A stretch of 64,000 bases of DNA from Palsa-504 sp963756575 (GTDB taxonomy: Bacteria; Actinomycetota; Actinomycetes; Streptosporangiales; Streptosporangiaceae): assembly GCA_963756575.1 (NCBI GenBank), contig CAVWOM010000013.1, forward strand, positions 434,001 through 498,000, in the 5' to 3' direction. Below the pieces are notes generated by a model. That model was not told the origin of the DNA and ran no database searches. It saw only the letters and a list, made by a program, of their open reading frames with translations. The translations under genes were made by a program, and so were the position numbers. Shown here piece after piece: positions 8,983-16,520 of this stretch (positions within the stretch are counted from its first letter, which is position 1; each line of letters opens with the position of its first letter).

Positions 8983-11739
8983 TCACGTGCCAGGTAGCGA
9001 GCTCGTCCGGGGGCTCGGCAAGGGCGGGGAGGATGACGTGGACGCCGAGGCCGTTTGGTTCGAGGGATAGGCGCGGGGGCGGGACCGGGCGGGGGGCGGG
9101 GACCTCGGCCCGCCGCGACGGGGGACGGCCCGCGCCGGGGGCGCCAGGGCGTACTGCGCCGGGGGCGCCAGGGCGTACTGCGCCGGAGGCGCCAGGGCGT
9201 ACTGCGCCGGAGGCGCCAGGGCGACTGCGCCCAGGGCTTCCTTGCGGGCGGCGTCGGCGAAGCGGCCGGGGAGGCGGACGGCGGACAGGTCCTGGCCGCG
9301 CGGGTCGCGGGCGGCCAGCTGGTCCATCAGGTCCAGGCAGCGGTCGGTCAGGTCGAGGGCCTCGTCGCCGCCTTCGGCCAGGAACTGGCGCGCGGGCTCG
9401 TCCAGGCCGGCCAGGCGCAGGCGGCGGCCCGGCGCGGTCGCCCAGGCCAGGAAGCTCTCCGCGTCCAGGCCGGGCTCGAGGCGGCGGCGGCCGCGCAGCA
9501 GCCGGAAGAACTTGCCCAGGTCGAAGACCGGGAAGCCGGCGTCGGCCAGGGCCAGCACGGGCGGCGGCGGGGCGGTCTCGCCCGACGGCAGGAACATGCT
9601 CGGCTGGCCGGTGCCGGACACGTACAGGTGGTCGCGGGCGCGGGTGCAGGCCACGAACAGGACGCAGCGTTCGCGCTGGAGGTCCTGGGTGTGCGCGGCG
9701 GGGTCCTCGGTGGCCGGGGTGACCGCGGCCGGGGCGGGGACCGTGCCCTCCTCGACGCCGACGACCGCGACGGCCTGGAACTCCAGGCCCTTCATCGCCT
9801 GCATGGTGCCGGCCCGGACGGCCTGCGGCTTGCCCCGGCCGCTGAGCGCGACGGTGGCGATCCCGGCCGCCTCCAGCGCCGCGCGCGCCTCGCGCACCAA
9901 GGTGGCGGAGCGGGCGGCCACGCCGATGGCGTGCGGCTCGATGCCGGCGCCGATCCAGGAACGAACTCGTTCGGCGAGCTGGTCGAACTCCTCGGTCCGG
10001 TCGGCGGCCAGCCGGCGCTGCGGGCGCGGGCCGTGCATCGGCGAGCGGTAGCCCAGCAGCGAGTCCACCTCGCCGTCGAGGCCGGTGACCGGCTCGGTGC
10101 CGAGCAGCGGCACCGCCCAGGCCAGGATCTCGGCGGTGGTGCGGTAGTTCAGCGACAGGCGGCGGCTCCGGCCGCGGACGCTGATCAGCAGGCTGGCCAG
10201 GGAGACCCGGTTGTCGAAGACGCGCTGGTGCGGGTCGGCCGCGATGAACAGGTCGTCGGGGCCGGGCGGGACGGCCGCGCGGAGCAGCCGCCACTGGGCG
10301 GGGTGCAGGTCCTGGGCCTCGTCCACCAGGATGTGACGGTAGCGCGGCGTCTGCGTCTTGGCCTGGCGGAGCAGCCGGGCGGCCTCGTCGGCCATCTGCA
10401 TGTGGGTGGACTGCCCGGCCGCGTCGAGCTCCCGGGTGACCTGCTGCGCGGCCCGCCACAGGAGGCTGCGCTGAGCCTTGGTGAGCGGGCGGCCGCGGCC
10501 GGTGCGCAGGCAGGTCAGGTAGGCCTGCTCGGTGCGCAGGTCCTGGGCCAGGATGACCTGCTCCCATTCGTTCTTCAGGAAGGCGGGGGTGAGGGTCAGG
10601 CCGGCCTGCTCGGCGGCGGCGACCCAGCGGTCGCGGAGCAGGCGCTCGTCCGCGATGACGGGCGTGCCGCGGGCCTCCTTGATCACGCGGTAGGCCAGCC
10701 GGTCCACGTTGACGACCTCGATCTTGCGCCGCACCTTGGGGTCGGAGACCAGCAGGTCGAGCTGGGTGGCCAGGACGTCGGCCAGGTTGCCGTTGAAGGT
10801 GGTGATGAGGACGGAGCCGGGGAGTTCGGCCCGGACGGCCCGCTCGGCCAGGAAGGCGGCGCGGTGCAGCACGGTGACGGTCTTGCCGGTGCCAGGGCCG
10901 CCGGTCACCTGGGCCGGGCCCGCGTAGCTGGTCAGGTACGCGATCTCGCGCTGACTGGGGTGCAGGAACGTACGCCAGGCGGCGAACGGGTGAGCCAGGA
11001 TGTGCCGCAGCTCCTCCGGGCCGGAGACGAACGTGACCTGGCCGGGGGCGCGCTCCATGGCCGAGATCAGGTCGTCGGGATCGATGGTGGCCTTCGGCGC
11101 CCCGCCGGGGACGAGGCGGACCACCTCGGCCAGGGCCTCGTCCACCGACATGCCGCCCGCCAGCGCGTGCAGCGCGGCGTACTGGGCGGCGGGGAGGGCG
11201 CCCTCGAGGGCCTCCAGCTCCTCCTCGTCGGTCAGCCGCCGCACCGTCGGCAGGAGCTGGGGGTCCACGCCCAGGCGGGCCAGGCCCGCGTCGGTGATGT
11301 CGTCGAAGAGCTTCCTGTCTGGCGGCGTGTCTTCGGTCGGGGCGGGCTGGAGGTTCTCGATGGCCTCCTCGTCGCGGACCTCGAGGACGCCGAGGACGCG
11401 GTTGACGCTGAACCGGTGGCTGGTGGCGTAGGCGTCCGCCTGGTCCTGCGGGAGGACCGTGACCAGGCAGTAGGTGTCCGGGGTGGTCTTCTCCGGGCTG
11501 GGCTGGTTCGGCTTGCTGGGCTGGGGACGGGCCGGGGCAAGGACGATGCCGCGCCAGCGCTCGTCGACCGGCAGCAGGCGGATCCGGGTGTCCCGGGTGC
11601 TCGGCGGCTTTTCCAGGTGCTGGCCGGGCTGGGGATGCCGGGCGAAGGTGGAGATGGCGGCGTCGACGGCGATCTGAACGTCCTTGTCCAGCTTCGCGTA
11701 CTCGCCCAGGAAGCCTCTCGCGATCGCCAGGCGTGCCAC
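8983..11739 (-). CDS. superfamily-1 (UvrD/Rep-like) helicase with N-terminal RelE/ParE-like domain
   Basis: Residues 1-125 (MARLAIARGFLGEYAKLDKD to DAYATSHRFSV) look like a RelE/ParE-type fold, with RIRLLPVDERWRGIVLAP as its core strands. An acidic helical region follows, then the helicase: Walker A GGPGTGKTVTVLHR near residue 281, Walker B ILVDEAQDLHPAQW near 473, motif III FIAADPHQRVFD, LSLNYRTTAEIL, and motifs V/VI TMQAMKGLEFQAVAVVG and LFVACTRARDHLYVSG. It should use ATP to translocate on single-stranded DNA or RNA. As read, the end after about 9224 (repeated ALAPPAQY, then Ser/Pro-rich) is an artefact frame; the true continuation is probably 6518-9223. DNA repair or defence would both fit. 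Confidence 0.88.
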   Translation of the reverse strand: MARLAIARGFLGEYAKLDKDVQIAVDAAISTFARHPQPGQHLEKPPSTRDTRIRLLPVDERWRGIVLAPARPQPSKPNQPSPEKTTPDTYCLVTVLPQDQADAYATSHRFSVNRVLGVLEVRDEEAIENLQPAPTEDTPPDRKLFDDITDAGLARLGVDPQLLPTVRRLTDEEELEALEGALPAAQYAALHALAGGMSVDEALAEVVRLVPGGAPKATIDPDDLISAMERAPGQVTFVSGPEELRHILAHPFAAWRTFLHPSQREIAYLTSYAGPAQVTGGPGTGKTVTVLHRAAFLAERAVRAELPGSVLITTFNGNLADVLATQLDLLVSDPKVRRKIEVVNVDRLAYRVIKEARGTPVIADERLLRDRWVAAAEQAGLTLTPAFLKNEWEQVILAQDLRTEQAYLTCLRTGRGRPLTKAQRSLLWRAAQQVTRELDAAGQSTHMQMADEAARLLRQAKTQTPRYRHILVDEAQDLHPAQWRLLRAAVPPGPDDLFIAADPHQRVFDNRVSLASLLISVRGRSRRLSLNYRTTAEILAWAVPLLGTEPVTGLDGEVDSLLGYRSPMHGPRPQRRLAADRTEEFDQLAERVRSWIGAGIEPHAIGVAARSATLVREARAALEAAGIATVALSGRGKPQAVRAGTMQAMKGLEFQAVAVVGVEEGTVPAPAAVTPATEDPAAHTQDLQRERCVLFVACTRARDHLYVSGTGQPSMFLPSGETAPPPPVLALADAGFPVFDLGKFFRLLRGRRRLEPGLDAESFLAWATAPGRRLRLAGLDEPARQFLAEGGDEALDLTDRCLDLMDQLAARDPRGQDLSAVRLPGRFADAARKEALGAVALAPPAQYALAPPAQYALAPPAQYALAPPARAVPRRGGPRSPPPARSRPRAYPSNQTASASTSSSPPLPSPRTSSLPGT
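9141..9235. repeat. 24-nt tandem repeat with a one-base deletion that breaks the helicase gene
   Basis: Copies start at 9141, 9165 and 9189 (24 bases each, gcgccagggcgtactgcgcc core). A fourth at 9213-9235 has 23 bases because the T of ggcgtactg is missing. On the minus strand this short copy is the first one read, so the missing base shifts the helicase out of the frame used downstream. Restoring it gives repeated GAVRPGAPGAVRPG linking both halves. Confidence 0.85.
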
Positions 11740-11987
11740 TGGTTAACGTCCTCCCCCTGCCAGATGTCCACGAGCTGGCTCAGACCAGAATCGCGATCCT
11801 AGACCCGCCGGGTACCAGGTGGTGCGGGGAAAGTGGGGTTGCGGTGAAGTGGGGGGATGTGGTGTATATCTCGCGGGTTCGGCCGGCGTGGCGGCTTGGA
11901 CGCGGGCCTGTATACGGGGACGTCACCGGGGCGTGATTTCCCTGCGCGGGACGGCTTTCTGGGCGGTTTCCCGAGGCGTGGGGGGTG

Positions 11988-12773
11988 TTACCAGGAGGCG
12001 CGGGCGAGGGTGGTGGTGATGCTGGTGAGGACGAGGGCTGGGTCGCGCAGGGGCGGGAGGTGGTCCAGGCCGGGGACCACGGTCAGCTGGCAGCCGGGGA
12101 TCAGCGCGGCGGCCTGGCGGTTGGACTCGATCAGCGGGGGGTAGTCCGCGTCGCCGACCAGCAACGATACCGGGATCGCGAGCTCGCCCAGCCGGGCCAG
12201 GACCGGCGGGTCCGGCTGCATGAGGTCACCGGAGGAAATGTAGGCGCGGGCAGCCGAGCGGAACTGCTCCATGACGGCGGGGGTTGGACCGGCGGCGCCC
12301 CAGATACGCTGGACGAGCCCGGCGACGGCGTCCACGTCGCCGGCCTTGATCGCGCGGCCGTACTCGGCTTCCAGCTCGCCTGGTTCCGGTTCCTCGGGCC
12401 AGGCGAAACCGGGGATGCCCGGGCACAGCAGGGCCAGCGCGGCCACCCGGGCCGGCTGGTCCAGGGCCAGGGCCAGTCCCGAGCCGCCGCCCTGGCTGCA
12501 GCCGACGATCGCGACGTGGTCCAGGCCGTAGTGGTCGAGCACCGCGACCAGGTCGGTGAGCAGGGTGAACTTCACCGTCGGGGCGGGCGAGCGGCCGAAG
12601 CCGCGGGCGTCGTAACGGAGCACGCGGTAGGACGCGGTGAGCGCGGGCAGCAGCGGTTCCCAGATCCGGGAGTCACCGATACCCGGATGCAGCAGGACCA
12701 GCGGCGGCCCGTCGCCGCCGCTGTCATCAGCCCATACCTCGCCGCCGTCGACGGCGACCATCGTCTCGGTCAT
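11988..12773 (-). CDS. alpha/beta-hydrolase
   Basis: 261 residues with a full alpha/beta-hydrolase catalytic set. LVLLHPGIGDSRIW carries the oxyanion-hole HPG. VAIVGCSQGGGSGLAL holds the nucleophile serine in G-C-S-Q-G. LLVGDADYPPL supplies the acid, and PGLDHLPPL the histidine. The cap region (GELEAEYGRAIKAGDVDAVA) is short. The family includes esterases, lactonases and haloperoxidase-like proteins, and the substrate cannot be read from the sequence. It lies between the helicase and the small RelE-like gene on the same strand, with long gaps, so co-transcription is uncertain. Confidence 0.88.
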   Translation of the reverse strand: MTETMVAVDGGEVWADDSGGDGPPLVLLHPGIGDSRIWEPLLPALTASYRVLRYDARGFGRSPAPTVKFTLLTDLVAVLDHYGLDHVAIVGCSQGGGSGLALALDQPARVAALALLCPGIPGFAWPEEPEPGELEAEYGRAIKAGDVDAVAGLVQRIWGAAGPTPAVMEQFRSAARAYISSGDLMQPDPPVLARLGELAIPVSLLVGDADYPPLIESNRQAAALIPGCQLTVVPGLDHLPPLRDPALVLTSITTTLARASW

Positions 12774-12859
12774 GGGCCCGGACTACCACATCCGGACCAG
12801 GGCCGTCGATCGGGTTAACCGGCTCGGCCGGTGGCCAGGAGGGCTGCGCGAGCCTTCTT

Positions 12860-13192
12860 CTATGGCATCGTCCCCATGGTGCCGGGGCGGCTGACGTTGA
12901 AGCGGTGGGTGGTGGCGTATGCGTTCGCCTTGTCTCGGGGAAGCAAGGCGATCAGGCAGTACGTGTCGGTGGCGGTATCGGCCGCGGCGGGGGTGAGGAC
13001 GATGCCGCGCCAGCGGGTGTCGACCCGCAGGAGACGGATCCGGTCGTCCCCGGTGTTCGGTCTCTCCAGGTGCAGCCCGGGCTGGGCGTGCTTGGCTAAT
13101 TTGGTGACGGCGGCGTCGACCGCGCCCTGCACCTTCTTGTCGAGCTTCACGTATTCATTCAGGACGGCTTTGGCGATCGCTAGCCGGGCCAT
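12860..13192 (-). CDS. stand-alone RelE/ParE-like protein, paralogue of the helicase N-terminal domain
   Basis: 110 residues, starting at MARLAIAKAVLNEYVKLDKK, with an AGGGGAC ribosome-binding site about 6 bases ahead of the ATG. It aligns with residues 1-115 of the helicase at 8983-11739: MARLAIA at the start, then RIRLLRVDTRWRGIVLTP against RIRLLPVDERWRGIVLAP, then YATTHRFNV against YATSHRFSV. Similarity stops abruptly, and the gene ends RPGTMGTMP. RelE/ParE proteins are mRNA endonucleases or gyrase poisons, but the usual catalytic residues are not clearly visible and no antitoxin gene is adjacent. It is either a remnant of a second helicase copy or a small independent gene. An inverted repeat at 13232-13271 lies just upstream. 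Confidence 0.7.
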   Translation of the reverse strand: MARLAIAKAVLNEYVKLDKKVQGAVDAAVTKLAKHAQPGLHLERPNTGDDRIRLLRVDTRWRGIVLTPAAADTATDTYCLIALLPRDKANAYATTHRFNVSRPGTMGTMP

Positions 13193-13231
13193 GATGGTCC
13201 CCTCTTCCCTGGCCAGCAGGTTTGCGGCTGG

Positions 13232-13271
13232 CACCTTGAGTGTGATAGTAAGCGGCCGACTACTCAAGGTG
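13232..13271. promoter_or_regulatory. 10-bp inverted repeat upstream of the RelE-like gene
   Basis: CACCTTGAGT (13232-13241) and ACTCAAGGTG (13262-13271) are exact inverted repeats 20 bases apart, 40 bases upstream of the RelE-like start in a locally AT-richer stretch. The spacing, two helical turns apart, suits a dimer or tetramer operator. It could also form a hairpin in the leader. Confidence 0.4.
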
Positions 13272-13340
13272 AGGGCGAAGATCGATTTCGGGAGTATTGC
13301 CACCCCGGTTAATCACGTTTCGCGGCCTTGTTCCCCGCCC

Positions 13341-14102
13341 TCAGATGGCCTCGGCCAGGGCTAGCTCGACCGGGCTTAGGGGCGGGACCAGCGGGAATTC
13401 GTCATGCAGAGCCACCCCCGGCTGGGCCATTACCCTGGGTTGCCGACCGGTGTGCGGCCAGGACGCGGCGTGGACCAGGAACGGGTGGCAGAGGATGACG
13501 TCCCCGGCCCGGCCGGTCGCCAGCGCCGTCGGCCGGGTGGCGCTGGCCCGCGCGGCGAGCGGGGCCGCCTGCGCGAAGGGCATCCCCTTCTCGCCCGCCG
13601 GGACCAGGACGCGAGCGGCGTCGCGGTGCGAGCCGGGCCGGACCCGGGTGGGCGCGCAGTCGGCGTCCACGTCGCTGAACAGGTACAGCGCCAGCAGCCC
13701 GCGCTGGCGGGACCGGTAGTTGACCCACCACTCGCCGCCCTGGTCGAAGCTGGCCTCGATGTGCCAGCCCGCGTCGCCCGGATCGGCCGGGCTGGGGAAC
13801 CGGACCGGGATCGAGCCGCCGACGCCGCGCCTGCGCCACCACCGGCCCGCGCCGATCAGCTGGTCGAAGGCCTCCCACAGGACCGGCTGGGTGCCCGCCG
13901 CGGCGAACGCCCCGCTTTCCGGGCAGCCGATCCTGATCACCGGGTCCCGCCAGGTGCCCGGGTCGTCGCGGCGTACGCCGCGCTGGCCGAGCGCGGACCA
14001 TATCTCGTCCTGGCAGGCCCGCAGCACGTCGGCGGGCAGCGCGGCGCGGACGGCGACGTACCCGTCGGCGGTAAAGGCGTCGATTTCGGCCGGGCTGAGC
14101 AT
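13341..14102 (-). CDS. phytanoyl-CoA dioxygenase (PhyH)-like oxygenase
   Basis: 253 residues from MLSPAEIDAFTADGYVAVRA, the standard PhyH opening. GWHIEASFDQGGEWW provides the first iron-ligand histidine and an acidic ligand, APTRVRPGSHRDAARVL is the conserved post-core loop, and GRAGDVILCHPFLVHAAS gives the second histidine plus following residues. Such Fe(II)/2-oxoglutarate enzymes hydroxylate fatty acyl or specialised-metabolite substrates. The first ligand pair reads H-I-E, not the common H-x-D, so the metal site deserves care. The frame stays open upstream into the next gene, but the ATG at 14102 fits the family start. Confidence 0.82.
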   Translation of the reverse strand: MLSPAEIDAFTADGYVAVRAALPADVLRACQDEIWSALGQRGVRRDDPGTWRDPVIRIGCPESGAFAAAGTQPVLWEAFDQLIGAGRWWRRRGVGGSIPVRFPSPADPGDAGWHIEASFDQGGEWWVNYRSRQRGLLALYLFSDVDADCAPTRVRPGSHRDAARVLVPAGEKGMPFAQAAPLAARASATRPTALATGRAGDVILCHPFLVHAASWPHTGRQPRVMAQPGVALHDEFPLVPPLSPVELALAEAI

Positions 14103-14197
14103 GCCGCCAGGGTCGCATAGGGACGGAAACGGCGGCCAGCGATTAAAGGCCAGCTCGGGAGGAGGCCAGCTCGGGAGAAGGCCAGCTCGGGAGGAGG

Positions 14198-14740
14198 TCA
14201 GCTCAGGAGGTGGTCGCGCAGGCGACGGAGGATGTCGAGGTCGGTGACGATCTCGGCCTGGGGTTTCGGCCGGGCGCGCGGGACCCGGCGGGGCAGGGCG
14301 GACTGCGGCGTCTCGGCCGTCGTGGTGGGGTTGGGGCCGGTTCTGGGGCCGGACGAGCCTACGGCCAGCTCGCACCAGACGACCTTGCCGGGGGGCTGCT
14401 CGGTGGGGTACCAGTCCCAGCGGGTGCTGAGGGCGGCGATCATCAGGGTGCCGCCCTGGCTGGGCTCGGCGGGACCGGGCGGGCGCGGGTCGGCGTCGCG
14501 GACCTCGATGAGGACGCCGGCGGTGTGGCCGGCCAGGTTCACCGATACCGTCTGGCCGGGCTGGCCGGTGGCGTTGACCGCGTTGGTGACGAGCTCGGAG
14601 ACGAGCAGCTCGGCGCTTTCGGCCAGGCTGTTCAGTCCCCACTCCCACAGGACGTGCTTGACGTGCAGGCAGGCACACGGTACCGCGGTGGACAAGGCAC
14701 CGAGCTCCAGGGAGCTGCGAAAGGGCCACGGATCCGTCAT
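14198..14740 (-). CDS. anti-sigma-type serine kinase / ATP-binding protein (HATPase_c)
   Basis: 180 residues of the small RsbW/SpoIIAB-like group that is abundant in actinomycetes. LAESAELLVSELVTNAVNAT carries the N-box, and VLIEVRDADPRPP with GGTLMIAALSTRWDWYP forms the G1/G2 part of the ATP pocket. The C-terminal ~50 residues are basic and Pro-rich, ending VTDLDILRRLRDHLLS. Members bind or phosphorylate STAS anti-anti-sigma proteins or sigma factors. A STAS protein is encoded at 58384, far away, so no direct pairing is implied. Confidence 0.82.
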   Translation of the reverse strand: MTDPWPFRSSLELGALSTAVPCACLHVKHVLWEWGLNSLAESAELLVSELVTNAVNATGQPGQTVSVNLAGHTAGVLIEVRDADPRPPGPAEPSQGGTLMIAALSTRWDWYPTEQPPGKVVWCELAVGSSGPRTGPNPTTTAETPQSALPRRVPRARPKPQAEIVTDLDILRRLRDHLLS

Positions 14741-14790
14741 CGCCTGCTGCCTCCGGCCGGGGTGGGTGGAGTTTGCCAGGACTCAGCATG

Positions 14791-14805
14791 CACTAACTGT
14801 TAGTG
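14791..14805. promoter_or_regulatory. palindrome upstream of the anti-sigma-type gene
   Basis: CACTAAC-t-GTTAGTG is a 7-base inverted repeat in an AT-rich gap, about 50 bases upstream of the ATG at 14740 and just after the end of the MmyB-type regulator gene. It is a plausible operator for the anti-sigma-type gene, but the binding protein is unknown. Confidence 0.4.
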
Positions 14806-14820
14806 ATCGTGTGACTCTTT

Positions 14821-15685
14821 TTAGTAATCGATCGTAACCGGCGGCCCGGCGATCACGGCGAGGTGCAGCTTGGTCTCGTCCGGGCTGCCGGGCACGGCGG
14901 TCATGATGACGATCTTGAGCTCGGAGTCGCCGTCGGTCAGCACGTCGCAGTCCACCAGGACCGGTCCCACCGAGGGGTGCTCGATCGTCTTGTGGTCCTC
15001 GCGGTGGGCGGTCACCGTCCCGGCCGCCCACAGCTCGGCGAACCGCGGGCTGGCCGCGCTCAGGTCGCGGATCAGCCCGGCCAGGCGGGTGTCGCCCGGG
15101 AAGCGGCCGCTGGCGCGGCGCAGGTCGGAGACGACGGCGGCGTCGGTGATGCCCCGGTCCTGTTCGGTCACCGGCCAGAGCGCGAGGCGGGCGGGACCCG
15201 GGCCGGCCAGGAACCGGTCGCGGGCGAAGTTGCGCAGCGGCGGCGGCGACGACGACGGGATCGCCCAGCAGCGCCGTCCAGCCGCGGTTCCACCAGATCA
15301 GCTGCCAGTCCGCCGCGAACACGGCGACCGGGGTCTCGCCCAGGCGGGTGAGCACGCGCCGCATGCCCGGCGGGATGTGGTCGGTGATCATGCCGTCGTG
15401 CGGCGGCTGCAGCCCGGCGAGCAGGTACAGGTGGTCGCGTTCGGTCCGGGACAGCTGCAGCGCGCGGGCCAGCGCCCCGGTGATCTGCGGCGACGGGGTG
15501 GTGGCGCGGCCCTGCTCCAGGCGGACGAGGTAGTCGACGGACACGCCCGCGAGGTCGGCCAGTTCCTCCCGGCGCAGGCCGGGGGTCCGGCGGGTGCGGC
15601 CCGCGGGCAGGCCGGCGGCGGCGGGGGGCAGCCGGTCGCGCCAGGAGCGGATGGTCGCGCCCAAGGACGTTCGGTCCGTATTCAT
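14821..15685 (-). pseudogene. XRE-family regulator with MmyB-like ligand domain, frameshifted
   Basis: The first ~150 residues are a clear XRE helix-turn-helix (RRTPGLRREELADLAGVSVD and YLVRLEQGRATTPSPQITGA) followed by the start of the MmyB ligand-binding domain (PVAVFAADWQLIWWNRGWTA). Inside a GTC/GCC trinucleotide run at about 15240-15262 the frame shifts by one base. The rest of the domain continues in the next frame: PPLRNFARDRFLAGPGPARL, DLRRASGRFPGDTRLAGLIR, VVSDL and the end GSPDETKLHLAVIAGPP. Taken together the gene is full length (~285 codons). It is divergent from the SDR gene at 15788, the usual arrangement for a MmyB-type repressor and its target. Confidence 0.8.
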
Positions 15686-15787
15686 GTTTTTATCTTTACC
15701 CGGCGGGCGGGGATCTGGGTGGTACGGGTTTTCCTACGGTCGAGGCGTGCCTGGATGGCGGGCGCCGGGCGGTCGATGCTGGAGCTT

Positions 15788-16489
15788 ATGACCACTATTA
15801 CCTTCATCACCGGGGCCAACAAGGGCCTCGGCTACGAGACCGCCCGGCGGCTGGCCGAGCTGGGCCACACCGTCATCATCGGCGCCCGTGACCCGGGGCG
15901 CGGGCAGGCCGCCGCCGACCGGCTCGGCGTGCGCTTCGTCCCGGTCGACGTGACCGACGACGCCTCCGTCGCGGTCGCGGCCGCGGACGTCGCCGGGCAC
16001 GAGGGCCGGGTCGATGTCCTGGTCAACAACGCCGGCGTGCACGGCCCGGCCGGGGATCCCAGCGCGCTGACCGGCGCCGACGTGCTCGGCGTGTTCGACG
16101 TCAACCTGGCCGGGGTGGTCCGGGTGACCACCGCGTTCCTGCCGCTGCTGCGCCGGTCACCGGACCCGGTCATCGTCAACGTCAGCAGCGGCACCGGTTC
16201 GCTGGCCTTCACCCACGACCCGGCGCGGGTCGAGTCGTCGGTCATCGCGCCGGTCTACACCGCCTCCAAGGCGGCGCTCACCATGCTGACCACGCAGTAC
16301 GCCAAGGCGCTGCCGGACATCCGGATCAACGCGGCTGATCCCGGCTACACCGCGACCGACCTCAACGGCCACAGCGGGCCGCAGACCGTCACCGAGGGGA
16401 CCGACGCCATCGTCGGCCTCGCCACCGAGAAGCCCGGCGCCGGCTCAGGACGTTTCGCCGACCGAACGGGTGACATCGCCTGGTCCTGA
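15788..16489 (+). CDS. short-chain dehydrogenase/reductase (SDR)
   Basis: 233 residues. TFITGANKGLGYETARRLAE is the Rossmann TGxxxGxG cofactor loop, VDVLVNNAGVHGP is the NNAG motif, IVNVSSGTGSLA carries the active-site serine, and VYTASKAALTML is the YxxxK pair. PGYTATDLNGHSG is the usual PG motif. An Arg after the first strand (GARDPGRG) favours NADPH. It is a complete classical SDR, unlike three other SDR-type genes in this window that are broken. The MmyB-type regulator is divergent and probably controls it. Confidence 0.92.
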   Translation: MTTITFITGANKGLGYETARRLAELGHTVIIGARDPGRGQAAADRLGVRFVPVDVTDDASVAVAAADVAGHEGRVDVLVNNAGVHGPAGDPSALTGADVLGVFDVNLAGVVRVTTAFLPLLRRSPDPVIVNVSSGTGSLAFTHDPARVESSVIAPVYTASKAALTMLTTQYAKALPDIRINAADPGYTATDLNGHSGPQTVTEGTDAIVGLATEKPGAGSGRFADRTGDIAWS

Positions 16490-16520
16490 CCCTGCGTGCA
16501 GGCCCACGGCGCCCGTATCG

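Larger units (their letters stand above)
6518..9223 (-). pseudogene. out-of-frame C-terminal half (~900 aa) of the giant helicase
   Basis: This stretch codes in the frame next to the helicase and has no plausible start: the first GTG lies well inside its first conserved segment. Restoring one T between 9223 and 9224, in the first copy of the 24-nt repeat, joins it to the helicase as one protein of about 1,740 residues. It begins with a Pro/Arg linker and then beta-rich segments such as LGVHVILPALAEPPDELATW, ILFFAEDGRHLPGWLPLPAA and WDGLPRPILGEFDIAVRGPL. A 9-residue repeat linker follows (DNA 7946-8132). Next come helical segments (LWRLLHLAGDLIATGAPADL), a second repeat linker with NTPHSQN-type units, and a conserved end ERSWRGRWTDLAWQAPTLAG. 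I recognise no known domain. Confidence 0.65.

Noticed and set aside
8983..11739. Helicase as the GajB subunit of Gabija
   Set aside because: There is no adjacent GajA-like OLD nuclease, and the RelE-like head and long C-terminal half are not part of GajB.
9055..11802. 915-codon open frame antisense to the helicase
   Set aside because: Gly/Ala/Val/Asp/Gln-biased shadow frame with no domain, while the minus strand holds all helicase motifs.
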